From Streptomyces sp. IMTB 2501 (lineage in GTDB: Bacteria > Actinomycetota > Actinomycetes > Streptomycetales > Streptomycetaceae), in assembly GCF_001953885.1 (NCBI RefSeq), contig NZ_MQUS01000026.1, positions 66,372 through 130,371 on the forward strand: a stretch of DNA of 64,000 nt, given 5' to 3'. How positions within the stretch are numbered: the stretch's first letter is position 1; each line of letters starts with the position of its first letter. The position numbers and the translations under genes are program-made. Under the pieces are notes generated by a model that was not told where the DNA came from, made no database searches, and worked only from the letters and a program-made list of their open reading frames with translations. Below are positions 22,897 through 31,450 of this stretch, piece after piece.

Positions 22897-23790
22897 GTGG
22901 TGGAGCCGAGGATCGCCGTCGCCGTGGTGACCATGGGCAACCGGCCCTCCGAGGTCGACGCCCTGCTGGAGTCCGTGGCCAAGCAGGATCTCGCCCCCGC
23001 CCGCATCGTAATCGTCGGCAACGGCTGCCGCCTGCCCGAGTTCGCCCGCCGGCTCTCCCTGCCCGGCGAGGTCACCACCATCGACGTGGAGGACAACCTC
23101 GGCTGCCCGGGCGGCCGGAACGTCGCCCTGGCCCGGCTGCGGGAGTTCGGCGACGTCGATGCCGTCGTGGAACTGGACGACGACGGGCTGCTCGTCGACG
23201 CCGATGTGCTGCGGCGCGTACGGGACCTGTACGCCGCCGACCCGCGGCTCGGCATCGTCGGCTTCCGCATCGCCGACGAGCACGGCGAGACACAACAGCG
23301 GCATGTGCCCCGCGTGGGCAAGTCGGACCCGATGCGCCGCGGGTACGTCACCGGCTTCCTCGGCGGCGGGCACGCCCTGCGCATGGCGATGCTGGCCGAG
23401 ACCGGGGACTGGCCCGCCGAGTTCTTCTTCGCGCACGAGGAGACCGACCTCGCCTGGCGTGCCGCCGACGCCGGCTGGAAGATCCTCTACGCCCCCGAGC
23501 TGCTGCTCCAGCACCCCAGGACCTCACCGGCCCGGCACGCCATCTACTACCGCGTCAACGCCCGTAACCGCGTCTGGCTCGTCCGGCGCCGGCTGCCCTT
23601 GCCGCTGATTCCCGTGCACCTCGGAGTGTGGACGCTGCTCACCCTCGCCCGCACCCGTTCTTTGGCGGGGCTGAAGGCCTGGTTCGACGGGTTCGTGGAA
23701 GGGCTGCGGGAACCGGCGGGCGGGCGCCGGCCCATGCGCTGGCGGACGGTGTGGCGGCTCACTCGGCTGGGGCGCCCGCCTGTGATCTGA
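22897..23790 (+). CDS. Family 2 glycosyltransferase
   Basis: The 297-residue protein has the GT-A fold of GT2 enzymes. The N-terminus reads IAVAVVTMGNRPSEVDALLE, followed by NLGCPGGRNVAL, which binds the nucleotide, the DxD-like acidic motif VVELDDDGLLVD that holds the metal, and FFFAHEETDLAWRAADAGWK, which carries the acceptor-side acidic residues. It transfers sugar from a nucleotide sugar to an unknown acceptor, possibly a cell-surface polymer. The GTG at 22897 is chosen after GTGAGGG; a GTG at 22900 is also possible. No acceptor-specific neighbours are seen. A GC hairpin (23877-23913) follows downstream. Confidence 0.85.
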   Translation: MVEPRIAVAVVTMGNRPSEVDALLESVAKQDLAPARIVIVGNGCRLPEFARRLSLPGEVTTIDVEDNLGCPGGRNVALARLREFGDVDAVVELDDDGLLVDADVLRRVRDLYAADPRLGIVGFRIADEHGETQQRHVPRVGKSDPMRRGYVTGFLGGGHALRMAMLAETGDWPAEFFFAHEETDLAWRAADAGWKILYAPELLLQHPRTSPARHAIYYRVNARNRVWLVRRRLPLPLIPVHLGVWTLLTLARTRSLAGLKAWFDGFVEGLREPAGGRRPMRWRTVWRLTRLGRPPVI

Positions 23791-24254
23791 GAGTGCGCCC
23801 CGGTGTAGACGCAGCCGGGGCCGGCGCGAACAGAGCGTGGGCCGGCGCGAACGGGGCGCGGAGCAGAGAACGGGACGGGGCCCCGGGCGTTCACCTCCGC
23901 CGACCGGGGCCCCTTGCGTCCCCGGATCCAGCCTGCGGCGACACTCCCCCGAGTTACGCGACAACGCGCGCACCGTAGGGCCAGATCCGATGGAAATGAT
24001 CACATCAGGATGCGCCAACGGATCGCTAACATGTGGCCAACGGTTCGTCGGCAGGTCGCGGATCCGTTGGCCGGAACTTGCCGACGGTGTCCGTAACAGG
24101 CCGCCGGACAGGCCGATCCGGGGCCGGGCCGGCCGGCAGAAGGTGGCGGGAAACCGTTGTGGACAGGGTGGATTCCCGCCAGGGAACGGCGGGCGCGCGC
24201 TCGTCGCGGAGCACGGTCGGCCCCGATCGTGCGGAAAGGCAGTGGTACGGCGTG
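23791..24254. promoter_or_regulatory. Long leader between the glycosyltransferase and SARP genes
   Basis: This 464-bp gap holds no supportable gene. It contains a GC hairpin (23877-23886 with 23904-23913) that may end the glycosyltransferase transcript. Nearer the SARP gene is an 11-bp inverted repeat (GCCAACGGATC, 24014-24024, with GATCCGTTGGC, 24061-24071) that could be a control site. A repeated GGCCAACGG lies between its arms. Confidence 0.45.
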
Positions 24255-27200
24255 ATGCGGCGGTGCGAGCTGCGGTTCGGACTGCTGGGGCCGCCCGTCC
24301 TGTACGACCGGCCGCCGTTCGAGATCTCGTCCGACACCCTCGACGACGGCGTCCGTGCCATCGGCAGTCCCAAGGTGCGTGTGCTGCTCGCCGCGCTGCT
24401 GCTGGAGCCGGGCCGGGTCGTGTCGGTGGAGTCGCTGAAGGACGCCCTGTGGGGCGGGGCGCCGCCCGTCTCCGCGCAGGCGTCCCTGCACAACCACGTC
24501 ACCAGGCTGCGCCGGCTCCTGGACGACCCCGACCGGCTCAGAGCCGTACCACCGGGGTACGTACTGCGCGTCGATCACGGCGAGTTGGACATGCACGTCT
24601 TCGACGCCCGGGTCGCCGAGGCGCGGGCCGCGCATGCCCGGCGGGACTGGTCGGGTGTCGTACGGGCCTGCACCGCCGGGCTCGCGCTCTGGCGCGGCGC
24701 CCCGCTCAGCGGGCTTCCCGCCGACCTCGGCGGCTATGCCCTGGTGCAGCGCCTGGAGGAGGCTCGGCGGCTCCTGCTGGAGTGGCGCTACGACGCCGAA
24801 CTCGCCCTGGGCGGCGCACGGCTGGCCGCGCTCGTCCCGGAGCTCGCGGCGCTGGTCGCCGAGTATCCGCTGCGCGAGGCGTACCACCGTCAGCTGATGC
24901 TCGCCCTGCACCGCACCGGCCGGCAGGCCGAGGCTCTCGCCGTCCACCGTGATCTGCGTGCCCGCCTGATCGAGGAACTCGGCATCGAACCCGGCCCCGC
25001 GGTACGCGAGGCGCATGTCGAGGTGCTGCGGGGGAGTGGCGAGGAGCAGCGGCGGGCGGGCGAGGAGCGCGTCGGCCTCCGGCGGGCCGTGAAGGGCCAT
25101 GCCCGCCAAGTCCCGCAGGGCGCAGGGCGGGTGGACGGAACCCCGGAGGAGAAGGGGGAACCGGCGGCCCCGCACAGGGACGCCGAGCCGGAGCCGGACG
25201 CCCGGCTGACCCCGCGTCCGGCCCAACTCCCGGCACCACCCGCCCATTTCACCGGCCGCGCCGACGTCCGTCGTGCACTGCGGCACGCGCTCACCGAGCC
25301 GCCCGCCCCCGCTCCGGCCATCGCTGTGATCAGCGGCATGGCGGGCGTCGGCAAGAGCGCGCTCGCCCTGCATGTCGCGCATGAGCTGCGGGATCGATTC
25401 ACCGACGGTCAGCTCTACGTCAACCTGCACGGCGCCACCCCTGGCATGACCCCCCTCAGCTCGGCCCAGGCACTCGCCGCGCTGCTGCGGGACCTGGGCG
25501 CCGAGCCCCGCAGCATCCCCGAACACCCGGACGCGGCAGCCGCGTTGCTCCGCTCACTGCTCGCCCCGGCCCGCATCCTGCTGGTGCTGGACGACGCGGC
25601 GAACGCCGCCCAGGTACGGCCCCTGCTGCCGGCCGGGCCCGGCTGCGCGGTGATCGTCACCAGCCGCTCGCCGCTCACCGCCCTCGACGGCGCCCGGCGC
25701 TTCCCGCTCACCCCGCTGACCGGCGAGGACAGCGCGGCACTGCTGCGCACGGTGAGCGGACGCGAGGGGCTGGACGCCGGGCACGCGCTGGTCGAACTGA
25801 CCGGCCGGCTCCCGCTGGCGCTGCGTGTCGTCGCCGCCAGGCTCGCCGCCCGCCGCGCCCTCACCCCCGATGTGCTCGCGGGCCAACTCGCCGAGACGGG
25901 CGGGCGGCTGCGGCACCTGGAGTACGACGACCTGAGCGTCCGGCGTTCCCTGGCCGTCGCCCATGACGCGCTCGCCGCGGCCGAGCGCGAGGCGGACCGG
26001 GACGCGGCCCTGGCACTGCGCCGCATCGGTGCGCTGGACCTGCCGACCTACGGCGCCCCGCTGATCGCCCGCCTCACCGGCACCGACGAGCGCCGCGCCG
26101 AGGCCGCCCTCGACCGCCTGGTCGACGTCGCCCTGCTGGAGGAGACGGCCTACGGCCGCTACGCCCCGCACGACCTGGTCCGCGACTTCGCCCGCGAACT
26201 GACGGACACGGGGAGGGACATGGGGAGGGACATGGGCACGAGGAAGGACGCGGGCGCGGGAGCGCCGGGCGCCGCCGCACGCCCCGGCACACAGCCGGAC
26301 GCCGTCCACCGGACCGACTCCCACGAGGAACCGACACCGGCTTCCGCCTCCGTCTCTGACTCCGACCTGGCCGCTCTCCGCTGGTACGGCGCCGTGGCCG
26401 AGCGGGTGCTGGAGGCGGTGGCGGAACCGGGACTCGATCAGGAGGACCGGCGGCGGGCGACCTCCGCGCAGCCGGCGGAGCACGCGGTGGACGTGGCCGA
26501 GCTGTTGTCCTTCGAGTCCACCGAGGAGGCTTTCGCCTGGGGCGAGGTGGAGTTGGAGAACGTCGTCGCCCTGGTGGCGCGGAACGCGGACACGTCCGAC
26601 CGGCTCCGCGCCGCTCATCTCTCGGTGCTCGCACGGCTGCTCTTCCCCTACGTCCAGCGCGGTGGACGGGTCGCCGAGATGGAGGTGCTGGGGCGGGCCG
26701 CGCTCGGGGCGGCGCGGCGGCTCGGGGACGCGGCGGCCGAGGCGTACGCGCTGGGCGACCTTGCGGGCCTGCACTTCATGACCGGCCGGCAGAAGGACGC
26801 CCTCGCCCTCACCGACCGGTCCCTGGAGATCTGGCGGCGGCTCGGTGTCGTCTCCAGGATCCGGCGCTGTCTGAACAACCGCGGTCTGCTGCTGGAGGGC
26901 CTCGGTCGGTTCACGGAGTCCGGGGAGGCGCTGCGGCAGAGCCTCGCGTACTCGCGGCAGTTGAACGACCCCTACGGAGAGGCCGTCACCCACAGCCACC
27001 TCGGCAACCTCTACGAGCACACCGATCCGCGTGCCGCCATCGAGCAGCACCGGCGCTCGCTGGCGATCGGGGACGCGATCGGCGCGGTCATCGTGCAGCA
27101 CTCGGCGCACTGCAACATCGGCTACGCCCATCTCACCCTGGGCGAACCGGCCGCCGCCGCAGGGCACTTCGAGAAGAGCCTGCGCATCCTGGGCGGTCAC

Positions 27201-27488
27201 GGTGACTGGCACGGCGAGTCCCAGACCCGGCTCGGCCTGGTCCGCGCGCTGCGGCAGCTGGGGGAGACCCAGCGGGCGGGCCGCGAGTGCGCCGAGCTGC
27301 TCAGCCGGGCCGACGCCCGTGCCGACCGCTACATGGGCGGCCTCGCACGGCACCAGCATGGGCTGCTGCTGCACGCGCGAGGGCAGCGGGCAAAGGCGTA
27401 CGACGCCTGGCGCGCGGCACTCGCCGCCCTGGACGGCACGGACGAGCAGACGATCGTGACGGAGCTGCGAGAACTGCTGGCGCGGTGA
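24255..27488 (+). CDS. AfsR-like SARP regulator with NB-ARC and TPR domains
   Basis: The 1077-residue protein has four parts. An OmpR-type winged helix (about 1-100, with SPKVRVLLAALLLEPGRVVS and HNHVTRLRRLLDD) binds DNA. A BTAD helical domain (about 105-255, ending EELGIEPGPAVREAH) follows. After a charged linker comes an NB-ARC ATPase with P-loop GMAGVGKSALAL near 360 and LLVLDDAANAAQVRPLLP as Walker B. The last part is TPR repeats (about 800-1060). Such proteins are activators of secondary metabolism in Streptomyces that respond to nucleotide binding and phosphorylation. The ATG at 24255 (or GTG 24252) starts the conserved winged helix. Its targets cannot be told from this window. Confidence 0.93.
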   Translation: MRRCELRFGLLGPPVLYDRPPFEISSDTLDDGVRAIGSPKVRVLLAALLLEPGRVVSVESLKDALWGGAPPVSAQASLHNHVTRLRRLLDDPDRLRAVPPGYVLRVDHGELDMHVFDARVAEARAAHARRDWSGVVRACTAGLALWRGAPLSGLPADLGGYALVQRLEEARRLLLEWRYDAELALGGARLAALVPELAALVAEYPLREAYHRQLMLALHRTGRQAEALAVHRDLRARLIEELGIEPGPAVREAHVEVLRGSGEEQRRAGEERVGLRRAVKGHARQVPQGAGRVDGTPEEKGEPAAPHRDAEPEPDARLTPRPAQLPAPPAHFTGRADVRRALRHALTEPPAPAPAIAVISGMAGVGKSALALHVAHELRDRFTDGQLYVNLHGATPGMTPLSSAQALAALLRDLGAEPRSIPEHPDAAAALLRSLLAPARILLVLDDAANAAQVRPLLPAGPGCAVIVTSRSPLTALDGARRFPLTPLTGEDSAALLRTVSGREGLDAGHALVELTGRLPLALRVVAARLAARRALTPDVLAGQLAETGGRLRHLEYDDLSVRRSLAVAHDALAAAEREADRDAALALRRIGALDLPTYGAPLIARLTGTDERRAEAALDRLVDVALLEETAYGRYAPHDLVRDFARELTDTGRDMGRDMGTRKDAGAGAPGAAARPGTQPDAVHRTDSHEEPTPASASVSDSDLAALRWYGAVAERVLEAVAEPGLDQEDRRRATSAQPAEHAVDVAELLSFESTEEAFAWGEVELENVVALVARNADTSDRLRAAHLSVLARLLFPYVQRGGRVAEMEVLGRAALGAARRLGDAAAEAYALGDLAGLHFMTGRQKDALALTDRSLEIWRRLGVVSRIRRCLNNRGLLLEGLGRFTESGEALRQSLAYSRQLNDPYGEAVTHSHLGNLYEHTDPRAAIEQHRRSLAIGDAIGAVIVQHSAHCNIGYAHLTLGEPAAAAGHFEKSLRILGGHGDWHGESQTRLGLVRALRQLGETQRAGRECAELLSRADARADRYMGGLARHQHGLLLHARGQRAKAYDAWRAALAALDGTDEQTIVTELRELLAR

Positions 27489-27543
27489 CCCAAGCGCCTG
27501 TGAACAGCTCTCGTGGAGTGACCGAAGTGCGCACTGGCGGCGC

Positions 27544-29244
27544 TCACTTGGCGTCGGCATAGCACTCCACCACCGCCGTCGTGAACGGGAAGCGCACCGG
27601 TGTCTCGCCGAAGGTCAGCCGTCCGGCGAGGTCGGCGGAGGCGCGGATGGCCTGGACGACCGTGTCGGCCTCCTCGGCGGGACAGTGCACGATCACCTCG
27701 TCGTGCTGGAAGAAGACCAGCTCGGCCTTGAGGCCGGCGCAGGCCCGGCGGAGCCCGGCGAGCATCAGCAGTGCCCAGTCGGCGGCGCTGCCCTGGACGA
27801 CGAAGTTCCGCGCGAAGCGGCCGCGCGCCCGGGAGTTGGTGGAGGCGTAACCCGGAACCCAGGCGGCCTGGCCGCCGGCCTGCGGGTCGGTGTCGTCCTC
27901 GCCGACCGGGATGCCCGCCTCCTCCGCCGTGTCCTCGCCGGACCCGGCAGCCGGCGGACAGGTCCGGCCCAGCCAGGTGCGCACCAGCCGGCCCTCCTCG
28001 CCCGCACGGGCGGCCTCGTCGACGTACGCGACGGCCTTCGGGAAGCGGCGGCGGAGTGCGGCCAGGTTCTTCAGGCCGTCGCCGGAGGTCTGGCCGTAGA
28101 CCGCGCCGAGCACGGCGAGCTTGGCCTGGTCGCGGTCGCCGGAGAAGGCGCGGTCGGAGACGGACTGGTAGAGGTCGCTCTCGCGGCCGGCCACCTCCAT
28201 CAGGCCGGGGTCGCGGGAGATCGCGGCGAGCACGCGCGGTTCCATCTGGTCGGCGTCGGCCACCACCAGCCGCCAGCCGGGATCGGCGACCACGGCCCGG
28301 CGGATGACCTTCGGGATCTGCAGTCCGCCCCCGCCGTTGGTGACCCAGCGTCCGGTGACCGTGCCGCCGGCGAGGAACTCGGGGCGGAAGCGGCCGTCGC
28401 GCACCCAGTCCTGCAGCCAGGACCAGCCGTGCGCCACCCAGATGCGGTACAGCTTCTTGTACTCCAGGAGCGGTTCGACGGCCGGGTGGTCGAGGGACTG
28501 GATCTCCCAGCGGCGGGTCGAGCGCACCTTGATCCCGGCCTGGGCGAAGGCCTTGACCACATCGGCGGGCAGATCGGAGCGGACCCGGCGGCCGAAGGCG
28601 GCCGACACCTCGTCGGCCAACTCTGCGAGGCGACGCGGCTCGCCCCTGCCCGCGTACCGCTCGCCCAGCAGGTCGTGCAGCAGGCGGCGGTGGACCTCGG
28701 CGCTCCACGGCAGGCCCGCGTGGTTCATCTCGGCGGCCACCAGCATGCCGGCCGACTCGGCGGCCGTCAGCAGCCGCATCCGGTCGGGGTGGGCGGTCCG
28801 CTCGTGCCGTCGCAGCTGTTCGGCGTAGACCGCGAGGAGGTCGGTCAGCGGCAGGCGGGTGCCGGTGGCCTCGAACAGCGGGGACTGGGCGCCCGGTTCG
28901 GCGGAGCGCTGGGGCGGGTCGGGCGGTACCGGGCCGCCGCGGAGGCGGGCCAGGGCGGCGGCGGCCGAGCGTGGCTCGCCGTGCCGGCCCTCGTGGCCCA
29001 GCAGGAGGGTCTCGGCGTCCTCGATGTCGTAGCACCGCTCCACTCGCACCCCCGTGGCGAGCAGACGCGGGTAGACCTCGGGGGTGGACCGCCACACCCA
29101 GCGCGTCACCTCCGGGCGGCTCCGCACCGCCCCGGCGAGATCGCTCTCCCGCCGCACCGGCCCGGCGGGCAGCCCGTCAGGGCCGAGGGGGGCGACGTCC
29201 ACGCCTCCGTCCTCGGCCGGTGCGAGCGCCCACCGGTCGGTCAT
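27544..29244 (-). CDS. PolA-like bifunctional 3'-5' exonuclease/DNA polymerase
   Basis: The 566-residue protein is a family A polymerase lacking the 5' nuclease domain. An N-terminal region of about 170 residues corresponds to a degenerate exonuclease-like domain. The polymerase part shows TGRWVTNGGGGLQIPK (motif in the thumb/palm boundary), VVADADQMEPRVLAAI (palm motif A with the catalytic Asp), LAVLGAVYGQTSGDGLKNLA (fingers O helix) and FFQHDEVIVHCP (palm motif C, HDE). It is the second, shorter PolA found in Streptomyces besides the replicative-repair enzyme. A role in gap filling is possible. The ATG at 29244 is chosen over a TTG ten codons upstream. Inserted acidic loop near 450 (EEAGIPVGEDDTDPQAGG). 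Confidence 0.9.
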   Translation of the reverse strand: MTDRWALAPAEDGGVDVAPLGPDGLPAGPVRRESDLAGAVRSRPEVTRWVWRSTPEVYPRLLATGVRVERCYDIEDAETLLLGHEGRHGEPRSAAAALARLRGGPVPPDPPQRSAEPGAQSPLFEATGTRLPLTDLLAVYAEQLRRHERTAHPDRMRLLTAAESAGMLVAAEMNHAGLPWSAEVHRRLLHDLLGERYAGRGEPRRLAELADEVSAAFGRRVRSDLPADVVKAFAQAGIKVRSTRRWEIQSLDHPAVEPLLEYKKLYRIWVAHGWSWLQDWVRDGRFRPEFLAGGTVTGRWVTNGGGGLQIPKVIRRAVVADPGWRLVVADADQMEPRVLAAISRDPGLMEVAGRESDLYQSVSDRAFSGDRDQAKLAVLGAVYGQTSGDGLKNLAALRRRFPKAVAYVDEAARAGEEGRLVRTWLGRTCPPAAGSGEDTAEEAGIPVGEDDTDPQAGGQAAWVPGYASTNSRARGRFARNFVVQGSAADWALLMLAGLRRACAGLKAELVFFQHDEVIVHCPAEEADTVVQAIRASADLAGRLTFGETPVRFPFTTAVVECYADAK

Positions 29245-29292
29245 GACTGCGAGTGTGGCAGGCGGCTCTGACAATCGGTCTGACCTGCGGTT

Positions 29293-30063
29293 TCAGTCTT
29301 CCGGGGAGGCCGGATCGGCCGCTGCCTCGCCGACCCCCGGCAGGCGCTGCTCCGTCAGCAGCGACAGCGTCCTGGCGATGTGCTCCTCGGTCCCGGCCTT
29401 GGTGATGCCGAGGCCGTTGAGGACGCCTTCGCCGTTCTCCTGCTCCAGGAGCGCGAGCAGGATGTGCTCGGTGCCGATGTAGTTGTGGCCGAGCCGGAGG
29501 GCCTCGCGGAAGGTGAGTTCCAGGGCCTTCTTGGCGTCGGGGCCGTAGGGGATGAGGTCCGGGGCGTCGTCCGAGGCGGGCGGGAGCGCGGCGGTCGCGG
29601 CCTGTCGTACGGAGTCCAGGAGGACACCCTGCGCGGTGATCGCCTTCGCCGCCAGGCCCTCCGGCTCGGCCAGCAGTCCGAGAACCAGGTGCTCGGGGCG
29701 GCCCTCGGGGTTGCGGGCCGCCACCGCCTCGTTGTGCGCGGCCATGACCACGTTCCGCGCGCGGGGGGTGTAGCGGCTGAAGGTCTGGTTGGGATCGAGG
29801 TCGGTGGACTCCTTCGGCACGAACCGCTTCTGCGCGGCCTGCCGCGTCACTCCCATGCTCCGGCCGATCTCGGTCCAGGAGGCGCCGGAGCGGCGGGCCT
29901 GGTCGACGAAGTGGCCGATCAGGTGGTCGGCCACGTCACCGAGGTGATCGGCGGCGATCACCGCGTCCTGGAGCTGGTCGAGGGGCTCGGGATGGACTTT
30001 CTTGATGGCCTCGATGAGGTCGTCGAGGCGTACGGATGCCGTGATGTTCGGGTTGGTCGCCAT
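29293..30063 (-). CDS. Clp N-terminal-domain protein with N-terminal helix-turn-helix
   Basis: The 256-residue protein starts with an all-helical part that contains SWTEIGRSMGVTRQAAQKRF, a helix-turn-helix-like segment. Two Clp N-terminal repeats follow, with YTPRARNVVMAAHNEAVAAR and GRPEHLVLGLLAEPEG, then LELTFREALRLGHNYIGTEH and ILLALLEQENGEG. ClpC and ClpA use such domains to receive substrates, but no AAA module is present, so this is probably a regulator or adaptor that uses the Clp-N fold. Two inverted repeats directly before the start suggest it controls itself. ATG at 30063. Confidence 0.85.
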   Translation of the reverse strand: MATNPNITASVRLDDLIEAIKKVHPEPLDQLQDAVIAADHLGDVADHLIGHFVDQARRSGASWTEIGRSMGVTRQAAQKRFVPKESTDLDPNQTFSRYTPRARNVVMAAHNEAVAARNPEGRPEHLVLGLLAEPEGLAAKAITAQGVLLDSVRQAATAALPPASDDAPDLIPYGPDAKKALELTFREALRLGHNYIGTEHILLALLEQENGEGVLNGLGITKAGTEEHIARTLSLLTEQRLPGVGEAAADPASPED

Positions 30064-30067
30064 GTGT

Positions 30068-30110
30068 CAACCGTAGGTTGCACTCCCAGAGGCGTCAACC
30101 GACAGTTGAC
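30068..30110. promoter_or_regulatory. Two related palindromes upstream of the Clp-N gene
   Basis: CAACC-GTA-GGTTG (30068-30080) and GTCAAC-CGACA-GTTGAC (30094-30110) are inverted repeats sharing CAAC/GTTG half sites, 26 bp apart and 5 bp from the start codon. Their place suggests operator sites overlapping the promoter of the Clp-N/HTH gene. Confidence 0.6.
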
Positions 30111-30136
30111 AGTCCAGTTTTCCTATCCGGTCTGCC

Positions 30137-30763
30137 TCACTTGGGTGTGACCGCAAGTCGCACCGCGAGGCCTGTGAACACCGTCCCGCTGAAGTAGTCC
30201 AGCCCCCGGGCCACTCGTCGGCTGCGCCGCAGCAGTGAGGCGAGTTTTCCGGACAGGAGCCCCACCGAGCCGTCCACCAGTACGCCCATCGCGGTGATCG
30301 TGACCCCCAGCAGGAGGAACTGTTCGCGGACATGCCCCAGATCCGGGTTCACGAACTGCGGCAGGAAGGAGACGTTGAACAGAATCACCTTGGGGTTGAG
30401 GAGATTGGTGACGGCTCCCCGCCAGAAGGCACGCTGACGGCCCTGCCGCGGCGTGGCCTCCGCCTCCAGGGGGCCGTCGGCACCGCGGAACGCCCGTACC
30501 GCGAGGAACAGCAGATAGGCCGCACCTGTCCAGCGCAGCGCGTGATAGAGCGTCGGCAGGTTCAGGAACAGCGCCGACAGCCCGAGGGCCGCGGCGACCG
30601 TGTGCACGAACATCGCGCAGGCGACCCCCACGGCCGCCGTCAGCCCGGTCAGGGGGCCACCCCGGCCGCCCACCGCCACGATGAACATCATGTCGGGGCC
30701 CGGGGTGACGCAGAGCGCGAACGCGGCGATCAGGAACGCGGCGTAGAGAGACGTGTCCACCAT
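30137..30763 (-). CDS. LysE/RhtB-family amino acid exporter
   Basis: The 208-residue protein has the six-helix layout of LysE/RhtB transporters. The conserved start AAFLIAAFALCVTPGPDMMF with the TPGPD motif is intact, and LLNPKVILFNVSFLPQFV, the second family hallmark, lies near 125-142. Members export amino acids such as lysine, threonine or homoserine lactones through the cytoplasmic membrane; the substrate is not predictable. The ATG at 30763 starts the first helix. It lies 73 bp from the Clp-N gene on the opposite side of that gene's promoter, same strand, and is probably expressed separately. Confidence 0.9.
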   Translation of the reverse strand: MVDTSLYAAFLIAAFALCVTPGPDMMFIVAVGGRGGPLTGLTAAVGVACAMFVHTVAAALGLSALFLNLPTLYHALRWTGAAYLLFLAVRAFRGADGPLEAEATPRQGRQRAFWRGAVTNLLNPKVILFNVSFLPQFVNPDLGHVREQFLLLGVTITAMGVLVDGSVGLLSGKLASLLRRSRRVARGLDYFSGTVFTGLAVRLAVTPK

Positions 30764-30867
30764 GCCGTCATGCTTGGCGCCGCCACGCACGCGTGGGGCG
30801 CAATTCCAGGGTCTGAGACGTGCTTCAGGGGCCGAGGTGCGGCATCAGCGCCTGAGGCGCGGTCGCC

Positions 30868-31392
30868 TCAGGGCCGCTCCTGCTCGTACATCACCACCAG
30901 TACGCCGTGCACCGGCTGGTCCGTGTCGTCCTCCTCCGTCCCGTCCACCAGCTCGGCCAGCGTCTCGCGCAGCCGCCGCGCCCGTTCCGGGGACAGGCGC
31001 AGGTGACGCAGACTCAGCAGATGGTCCTCGGGGGAGCGGTCGACCTCCTGGGCGACGGCGTTCAGCAGGGCCGCCCGGTCGGCCGCACGCGGTTCGGCGA
31101 CCCGCAGCCGCCGTCCGGTGCGCCGGTAGTAGTGCTCGGTGCCGCCCCGGACCTTGCGGGTCTCGGTGATGTGCACGAGTCCGGCCGTGTCCAGCGTCTT
31201 GAGATGGTGCGCCACGCTCCCCTTGGCCACTCCGAGGCGCACCGCCAGCTGGCTGATCGTGGCGGCCTCGTGGGTCAGCGCGAACAGCAAGCGCTGGCGC
31301 AGCGGATGGGCGAGTGCGGCGAACTGCTCGGGCGTGGAGATGTCCAGCACGCCGTCGTCGGTGCCGCGGTCGGGCGGTTCCGGTCCGGTCAT
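30868..31392 (-). CDS. ArsR-like winged-helix regulator
   Basis: The 174-residue protein has an ArsR/YdfH-type winged helix: EQFAALAHPLRQRLLFALTH, ATISQLAVRLGVAKGSVAHH (recognition helix) and LKTLDTAGLVHITETRKVRG (wing). A C-terminal helical part of about 80 residues follows. It is divergent from an S41 peptidase gene with only 58 bp between the start codons. An inverted repeat there (31398-31421) begins six bases from its start, suggesting self-control and joint control of the peptidase. The inducing signal is unknown. Streptomyces has many such pairs of a HTH regulator and a small hydrolase. Confidence 0.88.
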   Translation of the reverse strand: MTGPEPPDRGTDDGVLDISTPEQFAALAHPLRQRLLFALTHEAATISQLAVRLGVAKGSVAHHLKTLDTAGLVHITETRKVRGGTEHYYRRTGRRLRVAEPRAADRAALLNAVAQEVDRSPEDHLLSLRHLRLSPERARRLRETLAELVDGTEEDDTDQPVHGVLVVMYEQERP

Positions 31393-31397
31393 GGTCT

Positions 31398-31421
31398 AAG
31401 CGTCTAATTTCCTTGACGCTT
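31398..31421. promoter_or_regulatory. Operator-like inverted repeat in the HTH/S41 divergent promoter
   Basis: AAGCGTC (31398-31404) and GACGCTT (31415-31421) are perfect 7-bp arms, ten bases apart, flanking an AT-rich core. They sit between the divergent starts of the winged-helix regulator and the S41 peptidase and are a likely site for that regulator. Confidence 0.6.
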
Positions 31422-31450
31422 TCGCAAGTCCGGTGCTGTACTCCTCTGCC

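Noticed and set aside
24033-24254. Upstream extension of the SARP protein (start at 24033)
   Set aside because: The extra 74 residues are basic, lack family resemblance and cross the inverted repeat; the conserved winged helix begins right after 24255.
24000-27560. Long antisense frames opposite the SARP gene
   Set aside because: They are shadows of a well-supported regulator; no ribosome sites or domains.
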